Source: Lycorma delicatula
Lineage: Eukaryota; Arthropoda; Insecta; Hemiptera; Fulgoridae
Assembly: GCF_047948215.1 (NCBI RefSeq)
Contig: NC_134467.1
Span: forward strand, 32,880,520-32,944,519
Length of the DNA: 64,000 nt
Reading direction: 5' to 3'
The notes under the pieces are model-generated. The model was not told the DNA's origin and did not search any database. It worked only from the letters and a program-made list of their open reading frames with translations. Both the position numbers and the translations under genes were made by a program. This document shows positions 50,467 to 62,230 of this stretch, in pieces (the first letter of the stretch is position 1; each line of letters begins with the position of its first letter).

Positions 50467-50560
50467 TTTTAATAAAAAAGCTGACACAGTTGTAGGATTT
50501 TCCCGTCAGCGGCTTACACGTACAACTTAATTTAGTACATCAGTGTTACACTAGCGCTCC
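50467..50560 (-). repeat. Piece of the array-shared dispersed element
   Basis: The complement reads gacgggaaaatcctacaact then gtcagc, the same block as array positions 328-352 and, in diverged form, 37660-37690. It shows the block is dispersed, not private to the array. Confidence 0.5.
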
Positions 50561-50774
50561 TTGTGGTGTAATGGGGTATTATTGACTCAGTATATCCACT
50601 TAGCAATAGTTTAGAGAATCGTTTGGTGGTGGGAGGACAATTTTTCAAATGTTTATTTTGCAAATATTATTTATTAATGGTTAACAAATGTTCCTAAGAA
50701 AAATAAGGGGAAATTTCGAGATGCTGAAGGTGAACTTGTTCTACAACCTCACCCCCTAGACCTTTTAAGTTGAA
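50561..50774. other. Unassigned sequence before the GC-rich LINE fragment
   Basis: No feature recognised. Confidence 0.4.
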
Positions 50775-51740
50775 AATTTAATAAAGGTAACCGGGACTCG
50801 GTCCTTTGTGCTTCGCCTCTAACGGGGACACCCCCGAAGGGACGACCCCGCCGAGACTCAGTCTTTTAGCATACGGGCTCGAGAGTCCCCGCACTTCATG
50901 ACCATCGTCCACCCGTGCAAGTACGGGCGAACGGCAGCTCCGTACGGAGCTGTCCCTCACTCCCATGCTTCACGATATTTCAGTTACAGTTTTCCAAACA
51001 CAAACCCCGTTACAGTCCACCGAACTTGGTAACATCGTTCTAACGATGGACCCCCACTTCGAGATGCCCAGTTACGGCAGTACAGTCGCGGCGTTCTCGT
51101 CCCACCGCGGGCACTGGAATATCACGTGTTTCGGCGTGTCTAACTCCCGACAGTAGGGACAGAAGTGATATTTAGCTCTTCTTCGTCCACACAGGTACGA
51201 ACGAAAGACCTCATGACCGGTTAGGATTTGTGTCAGCTAGAATCCCAGTTCGCCAAACTTCCTCTCGGCCTACGGCTCAATGTGAGCCGATCAAACACGA
51301 TGCGTCCACCTCCCTGTCGTGGACGCATCCCACCTGGCTTCCCAATCCCTGTAGACAGTTCTGTTGGCATCGTTCTTAAACATACCCTAATAAATTTGCG
51401 CACGAGCCGCCACCAGTTGCTGAAGTGGCGGCATCCCAGTCACCACCAGCATCGCCTCAGTCGAGTCGAAAGGCGTATGTCGACGCCACCTTAAGAACCG
51501 TACGGCGCTGTACTCCCTTCAACAATGTTTTGTTACGCCCTACCGCCATGGTGCTCTTCAACACTGGCGCACCATAAAGAAGAATTGAGTTCGCCACATG
51601 CGCGTACAGCCTCCTCTTCGACGTACGAGGCCCTCCAACGTTCGATAATAACTTAATCAACTTCTTGAGAGTCTGCACAGCTTTCTCACTCATCAGCTAG
51701 ACGCGACGAGTGAATGACCGCCTTTGGTCCAACCACACTC
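50775..51740 (-). pseudogene. R1-clade non-LTR retrotransposon ORF2, C-terminal fragment
   Basis: A sharply GC-richer block. Minus strand: 51693-51457 encodes SEKAVQTLKKLIKLLSNVGG PRTSKRRL and HVANSILLYGAP, the post-RT segment of R1-like elements. Near 51240-51175 it reads LTQILTGHEVFRSYL, and 51173-51105 encodes KYHFCPYCRELDTPKHVIFQ C, the C-terminal CCHC knuckle (C..C, H, C) of that clade, then PRWDEN. Stops and shifts lie between and after these parts. The 3' portion (50966-50778) is probably a frame extension or 3' UTR. The RT palm and endonuclease are missing. Confidence 0.82.
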
Positions 51741-51794
51741 ATTGTTTAAACTTGATTTCCGACGTTAAAACGGCTAAGCAAAGTCTTCGCCGAA

Positions 51795-52251
51795 CAATAA
51801 AGTGTTTTATCAAAAAATGTCACCGAAACTGTGAATTCTTATTAAATTAAGTTTAAATCTGATAATGATTTTACAATTAAAAAAAAATTAAACTTAATTC
51901 ATTATAAACGATTTGGAAAATATTTTCAAAAATTACGTGATTATTTATTTTAACAATTAAATAATATTCTATCAGAATTTAATTAATATATCTAGACATA
52001 TAACGGTGTGTATCTGTGTGTTTGTGTATATATTAGTTGGTAAAATTAGTGATCCCAATTGCATTACGTGACCAGAATTATCAAATCTCAATATCAAAGT
52101 TTTAGTATTAATATTAGTACAAGAGTAAGAACAAATGTTATATTACTAATTTCAATATATATCCCATACTTTGCAGTTAAATTGATTATTTTGGCGTAGT
52201 AAAACGTAGTAAATATATATGGTCTACAACTGCCGTCACACACACACTCAC

Positions 52252-52252
<1 letters not shown>
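51795..52252. other. AT-rich region with no supported gene
   Basis: Nothing recognised beyond a short gtgtgt patch near 52007-52030. Confidence 0.5.

Positions 52253-52291
<39 letters not shown>
52253..52291. repeat. TA microsatellite
   Basis: TA run of about 36 bases. Confidence 0.95.
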
Positions 52292-52294
<3 letters not shown>

Positions 52295-53075
52295 CAAGCA
52301 TCTCTGTCACTGAACCTTCCACATTTTTATAGAGTTTAAAAATTAAATTATTTTTCTCAATATTGAAGTTCAAATTTACAAAATTTCTTATACTTTTTAA
52401 ATTTAGTTAATTCATTTCAGAATTAACTGAATTTATTATTGAAGTGAAAACTTCTTTAGGCGCATTGTATCAGAATTTTTTTGTCTGTATGTTTTCGTAC
52501 ACGTAATTTTGTTAATTCTTATTCGTGTTTTTTTTTTAATCAGACAGTTCAGATTGTAAAGAATTGCTCTTTTACCTTTTTCTATACCGCTGGTTACATA
52601 TCTTCTTAATTCTTTTGAAAGTTCATTTTTAGCCATTACTTTTTTCATAATTTTCTTCATTATTACTGTCATTTTCTTAATGTTTTCCTTTTTTGAATAT
52701 TTTGTAAGTTAAATTTTCATCTTCTCTTTCATCGTCAGTACCTCTTTTGCGGCTGTTTATTGAACTATAACATCTATCTTAATTTTCCTCCATAACTGAT
52801 CCTAATAAAATATGTTTGTAAAGTTATTATAAAGTTCGGTCAGAATATATATATATATATATACGTATATACACTATAACCTTTTATAATATTTTACAAG
52901 CACAATTCTAGATGAATTAAATGTATACAAATGAAAGTTTTATTGTGTATTATGTGTCAAATTTAAAAATATGCGAATCTGCTGAATTTTAGAATGTACA
53001 TAGTACATCCTAAAATAATAAACACAATTCTAAATAATGTTCTAAAACATACATAGTATTAAAGAATAAATCTGA
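52292..53075. other. AT-rich region with no supported gene
   Basis: The minus-strand frame 52436-52672 is Lys-rich and matches no family I know. A TA run lies at 52845-52862. Confidence 0.5.
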
Positions 53076-53140
53076 TCTGGACACCATACGACTTCCTTAT
53101 ACGCCTAATAATGTTGCATATACGCATTTTTTCTGCACTT
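53076..53140 (+). repeat. Dispersed repeat DR1, left-end fragment
   Basis: aatctgatctggacacca, cgacttcctta and cgcctaataa match the left end of DR1 (47479, 61637). Confidence 0.55.
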
Positions 53141-53270
53141 CATTTAAACTTATTTCATTTGAAAGTTAAGTACAATCCTCAAATTCTTTAACACTGGATA
53201 GTTACACAATTGCATTGTGGTGGACACCCCCACATTGCATCACATATTTTTGTGGTATCCATATTAGTTA

Positions 53271-54589
53271 TCCCATATAAAACGCAACCCATCAATCACT
53301 CATCCATGAAATTTCAAAAGTCAAGCTTACTCCCCTACTCGTTACTGAAATGGACTTGTCCAACATCTGAACATCGCGGCGACGCAGTAGAACACTACCG
53401 ATAGTAACTACAATGCAATCATAACGTTCAGTGTATCCCTTGAGACAAGATGGTGTTTTCGCTAGATGAACGTGTTTTCATCGTTGAGTCGTACTTCAGT
53501 ACAAAATCAGCGGTCGCAGTGCAAGATTTGTTTCGCCATAAGTACCCAGATAAACCAGCTTCTAACAAAACATCAGTATTAAGGTTAGTCGCAAAATTTA
53601 GAGAGACCGGTTCTGTTAATAACAAGGAACACAAAAGATCTGCATCAGTGTTGAATACAGATACAGTCACTGAAATCAATGACCGATTACTCGCCTCGCC
53701 AAATAAATCGATCAGACGTTTGTCTGCTGAAATTAATTTGTCTAAATCGACTGTTCATCTAGCGACCAAACGATTACAATTACGACCTTATCGCATTCAA
53801 ACGGTTCATCGACTTCTTGAGCCCGACAAAAAAAAACGGCTACAATATTGTCAACGGTTCCGTCGATTTCTGCGTGAGGGAATTAATGTTATGGAATCGT
53901 TATTTTTCACAGATGAAGCACGGTTTCATTCGGATGGCTACATAAACAGCCAAAACAGTACAATTTGGAGCGCTGATAATCCCCACGTTTATCACGAAAA
54001 ACAATTTCACCCGCAGAAGTCAGACGTGTGGTGCACGATATCGTGGAAGAAAATAATCGGTTCTATTTTTTTTCGAGTACATCATTAATGCAGAACGATA
54101 TCAGGATATTTTATTTCAGTTCATCGCACTCTTGGAAGAGGAAGACAGACACTGCTGGCTACAACATGACGGTGCGACATCGCACTAAGCAGGTTCAACT
54201 TCTGATTTCGTTGAGGAATTCTTTGGTAATCGTGTTATCGGTTGAGGCTTGTGGCCACCAAGATCTCCAGATTTGACTGCGGCGGTTTTTTTTCTATGGG
54301 GTTACCTCAAAGAAAAAGCCTACAGCAACAAACCACGAACACTTGAACGATTGAAAGTCAATATTGAACAAGCTGTATTAAATATCCTGCCACAAACTTT
54401 GAAAAAAGTTGCAAGAAACGCTGTAAAAAGAATTGAAGCTTGTATTCAAGAAGATGGCGGCCACTTCCAACATTTACTCTAAATGTAAGGTAATGGATGG
54501 TAATAATAAAAATTACATTTACATTTACATATGCCTTTTTATTATTTCAATACCTACCAATATAAGGTTGGGTTGCGTTTTATATGGGA
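53271..54589 (+). mobile_element. Mariner-like DNA transposon, near full length, inactive
   Basis: The inverted ends are a perfect 20-base pair: tcccatataaaacgcaaccc at 53271-53290 and its complement at 54570-54589. The true termini lie a few bases further out (right side acaccctta), where the match weakens. The length of 1.3 kb and a single transposase gene inside fit the mariner pattern. The TA target duplication is not certain because the outermost bases differ. Confidence 0.88.
53450..54481 (+). pseudogene. Mariner-like transposase (DUF4817-type N-terminus), broken
   Basis: The ATG at 53450 opens FSLDERVFIVESYFSTKSAV (DUF4817-like helix-turn-helix), then a second HTH ending SKSTVHLATKRLQL, then FTDEARFHSDGYIN with the first catalytic Asp. 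A frameshift near 54075 in a T run ends this frame at 54088. The true frame resumes as INAERYQDILFQF and CWLQHDGATSH with the second Asp, meets TAA near 54188 and shifts again. From 54255 it reads WPPRSPDLTAAVFFLWGYLK, where Val replaces the third catalytic Asp. The tail RIEACIQEDGGHFQHLL and TAA at 54479-54481 follow. Three independent lesions make it inactive. Confidence 0.92.
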
Positions 54590-54594
54590 CACCC

Positions 54595-54775
54595 TTAATT
54601 AGTTTATATATTAATTTTGTTTCACGTTATTCGGGTAAGTATGTGTTATACGTGAGAACGTGTCGGATCAGTAAACAAGCCCAAATCGGTTCGAATCCGA
54701 CTTCATATACATATGTTTTTTTTTTTTAATTTAAATAATTGATTTTTTAATTATTATTAACCCCTGTAAAAAATC
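54595..54775. other. Spacer with a tRNA-like B-box stretch
   Basis: aaatcggttcgaatccgact at 54684-54703 matches a Pol III B box and is followed by atatacatatg and a T run. A tRNA-derived repeat end is possible; no A box is seen. Confidence 0.4.
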
Positions 54776-54970
54776 TTTGAATTAAAATAAAAAAGTACAT
54801 AAAATTTTAATTCACTGATAACTTCTGATTTTTTCACATTTTTTTTTTAATCGGAGGTTAACAATTATTAATAAATCAATATATTCAAATTTAAAAAAAA
54901 AAAGTGAATGACGTCGGATTCGAACTGATGTGCCTTCCCCTTGTAAGATCCAAATATTTGTTTTCACGCG
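54776..54970 (+). repeat. Dispersed repeat DR1, internal fragment
   Basis: The blocks aaaagtacataaaatttta, ggttaacaattattaataa and gattcgaactgatgtgcc, then ttgtaagatccaaatattt, match 47520-47870 and 61710-61900 in the same order. The minus strand carries a tRNA-like B box here too. Confidence 0.6.
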
Positions 54971-55979
54971 ATAATATGAACAGTCTTCTTTATTTTCACC
55001 AGTAGAAGATGGCCTCAAAGTTTGTTTCATTCTTTGTGAATCATTGTATGTAATTAATGCATTATTTCGTGTCAATTTAAAGCATATGTACGATCTGATC
55101 CAGTTATCTCATTTTTTGTTGTATACTACGCATCATTTTCTTTTAAGATATTTAACTATATTTTGGTAAATAAATAGTAAAAATATAAAAAAAAAAAAAA
55201 TTGTTAAATTATGAGATAGGCAACTCTCAGCCAACTTGGTTGACTGCACTTTATACCTTTGTAAATAACTAACCCTTTTAAGTAAAAAAACAAATCCTTT
55301 CATCCCCCTGTTTTTGTTGTTAAATTTAAAATGTCTTAATTAGTTTTAAATATTTATAATATATCACCATATACAATTTTAATAAAATCTTTGTGATATA
55401 GAAACATATAAAGTGATCAAAAATGTTTAAAAAAAATATAGATAAAAATATATATATATATATACTAAGTAAAGTCATAAAGTAATAACTCTTATAAAAA
55501 CAAAAAAACAAAATCTTAATTTTATAATAGCATTAATAAATAATTGTTTCATTATAAAGTTAGAAATACATTTTATTACTTCTCTGTGTAAGAAATTACA
55601 TTGACACTAAAATAAAATGTGGCAAAAATCCAACGTTTTAACAAAACTCCATTTAAAAATAATATAAAAATAAATTACTTAATTTTTAGTAATAAATAAA
55701 ATTGAAACAAATTTTAATATTTATAACTTTAAAATTAAAAAAAATTAATATATATATATATAGAATCTGTTTAAATGCAAAAAAATAAAATACTATTCTG
55801 TGTTCGCGATTCACTACTAATTACAAATAACAACTTCTGTATTCAACCTCTGTTCACAATCGAATACTAATGACATACTCTTTACTCGTTACGCTTACTG
55901 ATATCACTGTTATCACGACTGCGCCGAACAAGTCCTCCCGAACTACTGACTTTATTCGCTGATCCCTGAAAGTATTTAT
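54971..55979. other. AT-rich region with no supported gene
   Basis: TA runs near 55447-55464 and 55750-55762. The stretch 55800-55970 is less AT-rich (ttcgcgattcactac, ctgcgccgaacaagtcctcc), but I recognise nothing in it. Confidence 0.45.
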
Positions 55980-55993
55980 ATGCCCCCTGGCCT

Positions 55994-56282
55994 TTCGTTT
56001 TCCTGTTTAGCCTCCGGTAATTACCTTTCAGATAAATACTTCAGAGGATGATATGTATGAATGTAAATGAAGTGTACTCTTGTACATTCTCAGTTCGATC
56101 ATTCCTGAGATGTATGGTTAATTGAAACCCAACCTCCAAAGAACATCGGTATCTAAGATCTAGTATTCATATCCGTGTAAAAAAAAAAACTGACTTTAGT
56201 AGGATTTGAACGCTGGAACTCTTGTTTCCAAATCAGCTGATTTGGGAAGACGCGTTCACGACTAGACCAACCCGGTAGTTTA
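55994..56282 (-). mobile_element. SINE-1 copy f
   Basis: Minus orientation, tail side first (cctgtttagcctccggtaat), ending with the tRNA-like head (cgactagaccaacccggta). The flanking words atgccccctggcct at 55980-55993 and atgtcctctggcct at 56283-56296 are a probable target duplication with two differences, suggesting an older insertion. Confidence 0.87.
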
Positions 56283-56296
56283 ATGTCCTCTGGCCT

Positions 56297-57650
56297 GCAA
56301 AACGAATAAGTGACTCGTCCCTTGTTAAAATAAAATTGTTGTAGCGAGACAATTTTCATTGTCCGCATCCATAGGATTTTATACGTTCTTTTTACTGTCC
56401 AGTAATCCTTCAGATCATACAAGAACTTTTGGAGGTGCCATTGTCAGTATTCTAAAAAACGAAAGTATTTAATTTCAGTATTAAATTATTAATTATATTT
56501 CGCTATTTCATTTGCTTGGTATTTCTCCCACCACCACCTCATTCGGTCGCCCTAAAGCATTAGACCATCTGTACCATAAACGGCAACTGAGCCTCGAAGA
56601 GTTTAGTGACCAGTATCCTAACACAGCTCCTAGAACTCACCTAACAGCGTGAGCGCTGACTAAGCATGGTGCCATACACCACCGGCTTACGTGTTCTAAC
56701 CGCTTACTTGTCATATATTTGCTAAAATGTGTAGACGCACCTCGTCAACTACTAAGAATATATATGACATCCATAAATAAAATTTATTTTGTCTACGCAG
56801 CAATTCGCTGCCACGCCTAGGCTACTGAATGCCAGAAAGTACTTGTCAACAATTTTATAGCACTTGGAGACATAATAATTGGCTGGTTGTCAACAATACT
56901 CAAGATTAGCTACCCACGGAATTGGGGTAAGGGTCTTTCCCTTAAATTTTACTATTAATTTTTATCATTACATAAGAGATAATAAATTTCGGACCTTAAA
57001 TCCAATTTCGAGACGCCGCACTTTAAATACTAAAAAAATACTGTAATAAACCATGTATATTCTTTATATGTAATAAATTTGATTATTTTTGAAAGTATAA
57101 ACTTTTTCACATTAATTTGCACAAGAATGTAACTGTAGAGATAATTAAAATATTTTATAACAAAGCTTAAAAAAAAAATTTACAGACAGGTTAGAATGAT
57201 TATGGTTAGTTTTATACTTGCTCTAGATTTATCGATCGTTAAAAATACAATTTTCTATTTACTTTTATTAAAAAAAAATTAAAAATTATTGTACGACTGA
57301 TAATACTGTTATAAATATGCACTGACCTGTATAAAAAAAAAAAATAATAACTTTCCCGTGAAAATGATTATTTATATGATTTTAATATATTCAGCATATT
57401 AAATATATGTAGAGTGGTTATATATATATATAATATGAAGAAAAGCGTCAGAGTTATGTTGGAATACATTAAAGACAAAACATTCCCCTTATGGGGGTTT
57501 ACCAGTGCTACCAACTTTAACAGTGGTATGAGAATAAAAAGACGATAGTGAAATGAGTTGAGGGTTCTAACGGGTTGAAGAAGATCCTAGGGCGATATTC
57601 TATGCTCACAAGTTCCCTCAGCTGCTTCTGCTATACACTCATTTCTCTGC
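56297..57650. other. Region without supported genes
   Basis: 56480-56960 is less AT-rich, with words such as cattcggtcgccctaaagca, but no frame or family is recognised. 56960-57410 is AT-rich. 57419-57435 is a TA run. 57436-57650 is moderate GC and unassigned. Confidence 0.4.
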
Positions 57651-58184
57651 TTGGTAATGTTTAGACCTCATACTTTTATATATATATATATTAAAAAAAA
57701 CCAAAGCGGTATGCTTCAAAATACATTCAGTTTTTCTCTCTCTCTCTACTTTTTTACACTTGTTTTCTCACTTTATTTTATGGTATTTTTCTTCTTCTTT
57801 CACTCTCTAGAGAGAATTTTTGCTATTTACCCGGGTAAAATACCATGCTATGCTTTTTACTTGCTTGCTCGCATATACTTACATTATTGCTGTTGGTGTG
57901 AATTTTTTTTTTCTCATTGGTGTACAACCTGTTTAATGATAATAATGGTTGCGTACTCAGCTAATTTCAAATGTATTTATTTTTTTTTATTTTAAAATTA
58001 TTACATTAAATTATTATGTTTTACGTTCCCCAAAAATACTTTAGATATAAATATTTAAGATTTTAAAATATACATTTATTGTATTATAAAATGCTGAATT
58101 TCAATAAGCAAAAATAACAGTAAAAGATAAGATATTTTTAGAATTCAAAAACAATGTTTATTAATGTTTTATGTATATGAATAA
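57651..58184. other. AT-rich and CT-rich sequence
   Basis: The 114-codon frame 57651-57995 is built from TA and CT runs and hydrophobic codons, so I do not call it a gene. No repeat family recognised. Confidence 0.45.
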
Positions 58185-58615
58185 CTAGAGACCGGATTAA
58201 ATGAAAAATAAAAAACTTGAAATATGCATGAAAAATGCTTAAAATATGCAACTTTAAATAGTAATTTTTAGTTTTTTAATTTCAAAATCAGCAAACAATT
58301 AGTAAATAGTTGAATAACATATAGATAAATTCAGTAATTAAAATTATTTAACAGTTTCTTACTTTTGCAAACATTAACAGTCAGAGGTACTATTCCGCGG
58401 CTGCTACGTGTGCGCTCTAAGAGCCGTGCAGCTAAGAGGTTTAGACGATTACAACGTAAGATTTCATTTAATAACAAGGTATTCTACCGAAAAATATTGT
58501 AAATATAGCAAAAATATGCATCATCACTTGATTTTAAGGAAAATATGCTATAACCGGTGAGAATGGGCTTAATATGCAAATGCATATAATCCAATTTTTT
58601 TTTTTTTTTTTTTTT
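58185..58615. repeat. Repeat-like block with iterated aatatgc words
   Basis: aatatgca or aatatgct occurs at least five times. Near the two edges, ccggattaaatg (58192) and the complement of catataatcc (58583-58592) give a weak inverted pair ggatta. A T run closes the block. It could be a small non-autonomous DNA element; the evidence is thin. Confidence 0.35.
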
Positions 58616-58897
58616 TAAGGCCGTACAAAGAACCACTTTAGTCAGAATAATTCAACCCTTTTTTGCCGATCATTTGGCCTTTAAGTTCTTAGCTTTTACT
58701 TTCTCCCAATATTTAGTCATTCTTAATGATCTTGCCATCTCTTCTGAATATACCCTTTTTATATAATTAAAAGTTCTTATTTTAAAGTTGGTATTCGGAT
58801 CTTTAATAACAAATTTTTATTTTTCGGATTTATTAAGTAAATCTTCGTAAGTCAAATTTAATTCTTGCACGTATTCTTTAAGTCCAAGTCCTTTAAA
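58616..58897. other. Unassigned sequence
   Basis: No feature recognised; it borders the internal start of LINE fragment 7. Confidence 0.4.
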
Positions 58898-59641
58898 TCA
58901 TCCAAGTTTCACTTCCATATAAAGCGACACTCCAAACATATACTTTCAAAAATCTTTTCCTGACATTTAAATTAATTTTTGATGTAAACAAATTATATTT
59001 CTTACTGAAGGCTCGTTTCGCTTGTGCTATTCGGCATTTTATATCGCTCCTGCTTCGTCCATCTTTAGTAATTCTACTTCCCAAATAATAAAATTCTTCT
59101 ACCTCCATAATCTTTTCTACTCCTATTTTCACATTCAGTGGTCCATCTTTGTTATTTCTACTACATTTCATTACTTTTGTTTTGTTCTTGTTTACTTTTC
59201 ATGCGATAGTTCTTGCTTAGGACTTCATCTATGCCGTTCATTGTTTCTTTTAAATCCTTTTTACTCTCGGCTAGAATTACTATATCATCAGCAAATCGTA
59301 GCATCTTTATCTTTTCACCTTGTACTGTTACTCCGAATCTAAATTGTTCTTTAACATCATTAACTCCTAGTTCCATGTAAAGATTAAAAAGTAACGGGGA
59401 TAGGGAACATCCTTGTCGGACTCCTTTCTTATTACGGCTTCTTTCTTATGTTCTTCAATTATTACTGTTGCTGTTTGGTTCCTGTACATGTTAGCAATTG
59501 TTCTTCTATCTCTGTATTTGAACCCTAATTTTTTAAAAATGCTGAACATTTTATTCCAGTCTACGTTATCGAATGCCTTTTCTAAGTCTATAAACGCCAA
59601 GTATGTTGGTTTGTTTTTCTTTAATCTTCCTTCTACTATTA
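58898..59641 (-). pseudogene. LINE fragment 7: internal RT segment, both ends missing
   Basis: The minus strand from 59641 encodes AFIDLEKAFDNVDWNKMFS IFKKLGFKYRDRRTIANMYR, then a frameshift (one base lost in the GVRQG block near 59427, the same loss as in fragment 1), MLRFADDIVILAESKKDL, and MKCSRNNKDGPLNVKI to VWSVALYGSETW. Unlike its relatives it lacks the C-terminus and the A tail, so it was cut or recombined after insertion. Confidence 0.9.
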
Positions 59642-60372
59642 AAATATTTAATATTTATGAATATTTTATATTCGATATGTAGGAATAAAAAAATATTTAA
59701 CGGTATATTGTTGTGTTTGAAAAAATTAAGTAGGAAAAATATATAACAATTATTATCTCGCCTTTCATACATATGTGTAATTTTTTGATTCTGATAATGT
59801 ATTTTTGAAGAACTATAAATAAATAAAATTTTGATTTTTGATGTTTTCAATTGACGGCAAACTCTCGCCGAAATCTTAAAAATTTTACTGTTTTAGGAGT
59901 TTAGATAACTTCTTTTATTTCACAAAAGGAAGTAATAAAATATTTTAAGAAATTCTTATAATCGGTTAAATTGAGTATTGTAGCAAGTCCCAGTAAAATA
60001 ATACTTTACGTTTCAGTATAAGGCGAGTTGAACAAAATGCATCACTGAAGAAAACTCTAATTATAACTGGATTTTAATTATTAAAAGTAAAAATATATAA
60101 GGAATAAATTTATAAAACAATAAACAAGTGGTATAACCGTTATTATTTTATTGATATACATTCAACTACATTTTTCATTTGTCCTCATATTTCTTGAAAA
60201 CAACTTAAAATTCAATAGTTTTAACATGTTATTGAAATAAGTATGAATTCAGAAAATATTATGTACATTTAAATTAGGAAGAAACGTGTGAATGAGTATG
60301 TTTTAGACAGAGAGAGATTGAGAGAGAAATATTAGTTTTACATATGTACATAAGCTATGTATTGTGTATTAT
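59642..60372. other. AT-rich region with no supported gene
   Basis: The minus-strand frame 59566-59850 spans the LINE border and is incidental. The aaggaagtaataaa stretch near 59928 resembles the DR1 right end. Confidence 0.45.
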
Positions 60373-60398
60373 CTCGCGCGCGCGCACACACAAACATA

Positions 60399-60439
<41 letters not shown>

Positions 60440-60476
60440 TTTGAGTGAGAGCGAGGTGTGTGTATATATATATATA
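60373..60476. repeat. Compound CG/CA/GA/GT/TA microsatellite
   Basis: cgcgcgcgc, then a CA run, a GA run (60416-60439), gagtgagagcgag, gtgtgtg and a TA run. The three overlapping reading frames here are artefacts. Confidence 0.95.
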
Positions 60477-60539
60477 TGGATGTATACAACACAATATGGT
60501 ACAGCATTCTGCTTTGGTACTGGCAGCGAGTGGCAATAT

Positions 60540-61090
60540 TTTAAGGGGGGCTTGTAATACCAAAACTAGGGTTTTAGGTAACGCCCCTTTTGTCCTTTCC
60601 TACGTACGTATTTCTGTCTCTCCCACTCGTAAGTTTCTCCTTTAGCTGTCCTTCTACGTCCATCCCCTCCCCACCGCTTAACCTTCTACAACATCCTAAT
60701 ACCCCTCTCGTCATTCTATCTTTATCTAAACCGACTTGATGTATCGGCACTCATACAATGTGTTTTGAACACATACACACAAACTTGAGCCTCTTTGAAT
60801 TATCTAAATTTCTAACAACCCCACCCTCTATTCAACCGTACCTAAAAACCACACCTATCTCTTCTACACCCGTCCACCATAAAACAACCATCCCTTTTCA
60901 AATAAGATCTTATTCTGCCTTTCTCACTTAGAATACCTATAACCTCAAAACCCTCCCCTTACATTAACCGTATATAAATAAACGTACTATTTTAGTAATC
61001 TTATACGTACATACAAAACCTAACTACCATATATCCTAAATTGCACCGCTATCACTACTCGTTTGTAATTCAACAAACAACATATATTAC
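60540..61090. other. Strand-biased pyrimidine-rich region
   Basis: The plus strand is rich in C and T and poor in G. On the minus strand a stretch from about 60752 to 60575 stays open for roughly 58 codons (GVLGCCRRLSGGEGMDVEG within it) and ends in TAA, with no family resemblance I recognise. It is not called as a gene. Confidence 0.35.
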
Positions 61091-61629
61091 AAATACATTT
61101 GCTAACCGACTTAAATGGGTTCATCTTTTTTATCTATATTTTACACTATAAATTCTCGAACCTTACCTTTAAAAAACAAACCAGTTTCTTGTCGGTTATG
61201 CTTTGTGGGTAGTTCGTAATATTTATTACGAAACAAAACTTTGGTTTATTTCAACAATATAAATGAAAAATCTTAAATTGTTAAGCGTGCGAATATAACA
61301 CGTAATGTTTAGTTGTAAATATAATAAAAAAATTCACTTAAATACTATGTAAGATAAAAGTTTTGAAAATAAAGTTATCAGAAGTAGAACTAAAAACTTT
61401 CCTAGTATGTACGGAGTGTTCCCGGACATATTTCCCGAACTTCAAGTAATAATTCCAGACACCAAAATGAGCAAAAAAAAAAAAAATCATATTGATATAA
61501 GCCCTATTTTGCTTTGTTTTTCTTCATAACACCATTTTGTAATTTTCACAAAAAAAAAAATATTTTTAAACAGGAACGGGTAAACCTATATAAAATAAAT
61601 TTCGTAAATCTAAGACTGGTGTCTTAGTC
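61091..61629. other. AT-rich region with no supported gene
   Basis: A short stretch near 61410-61445 (gtacggagtgttcccggaca) may be repeat-derived. Nothing else seen. Confidence 0.4.
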
Positions 61630-62230
61630 TACAAAAAATCTGATGTGGACACCACATGGATTCCACATGTACACCTAATAAATTAAATATACATATTTTT
61701 TTTAAAATGAAAAGTTCATAAAATTTTATTTCATTTATAACTTTTAATTTCTGTTTTGTTTTCTAGTTATTATTGAATTATCATTCATAGTAAAACTATT
61801 TTTATAGAGGTTAACAATTATTAATAGATCAATATATTTATATTAAAAAAAAAAATGATTCGAACCGATGTCTTCCCCTTTTAAGATACCAAATATTTCC
61901 TTAACTAAAATTTTATTTCGCTATAACTTTGGAATTGATGAAAATAAGTACCAATTATGATAAATCGTTGAAAAACACTCAATCAGAACTTATTACTGCA
62001 GTTAAGAAAAAGTCAAAAATCCATATTTTTTTGGATTTTGAACTTTTTTGGAACCTTTTGATCCAGTCGAATGCAATCAAAAGGGAAAGTATACAACAGT
62101 TCTAAATCAAAAATTTGAACATTCTACGCCTAATCGTTTTGTGAGTTATGGGTGATATATTTGCACAAACGTTACGCCGAACCTAGGCAAAACGAATAAC
62201 AATAAAAATCGAGGGTTACACTTATAAAAC
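61630..62230 (+). repeat. Dispersed repeat DR1, second long copy
   Basis: Collinear with 47479-48200: gatgtggacaccacatg, ggttaacaattattaata, attcgaaccgatgtctt, gaaaataagtacca, ccagtcgaatgcaatcaaaa, aacattctacgcctaatcg and acgccgaacc. It lacks the right-hand tcgcgatcac block of the other copy. Confidence 0.65.

Noticed and set aside
57651..57995. A 114-residue membrane-like frame
   Set aside because: Built from TA, CT and T-rich runs; no start context, homolog or neighbouring exon supports it.
60373..60645. Frames over the CG/CA/GA microsatellite
   Set aside because: Low-complexity translation artefacts on both strands.
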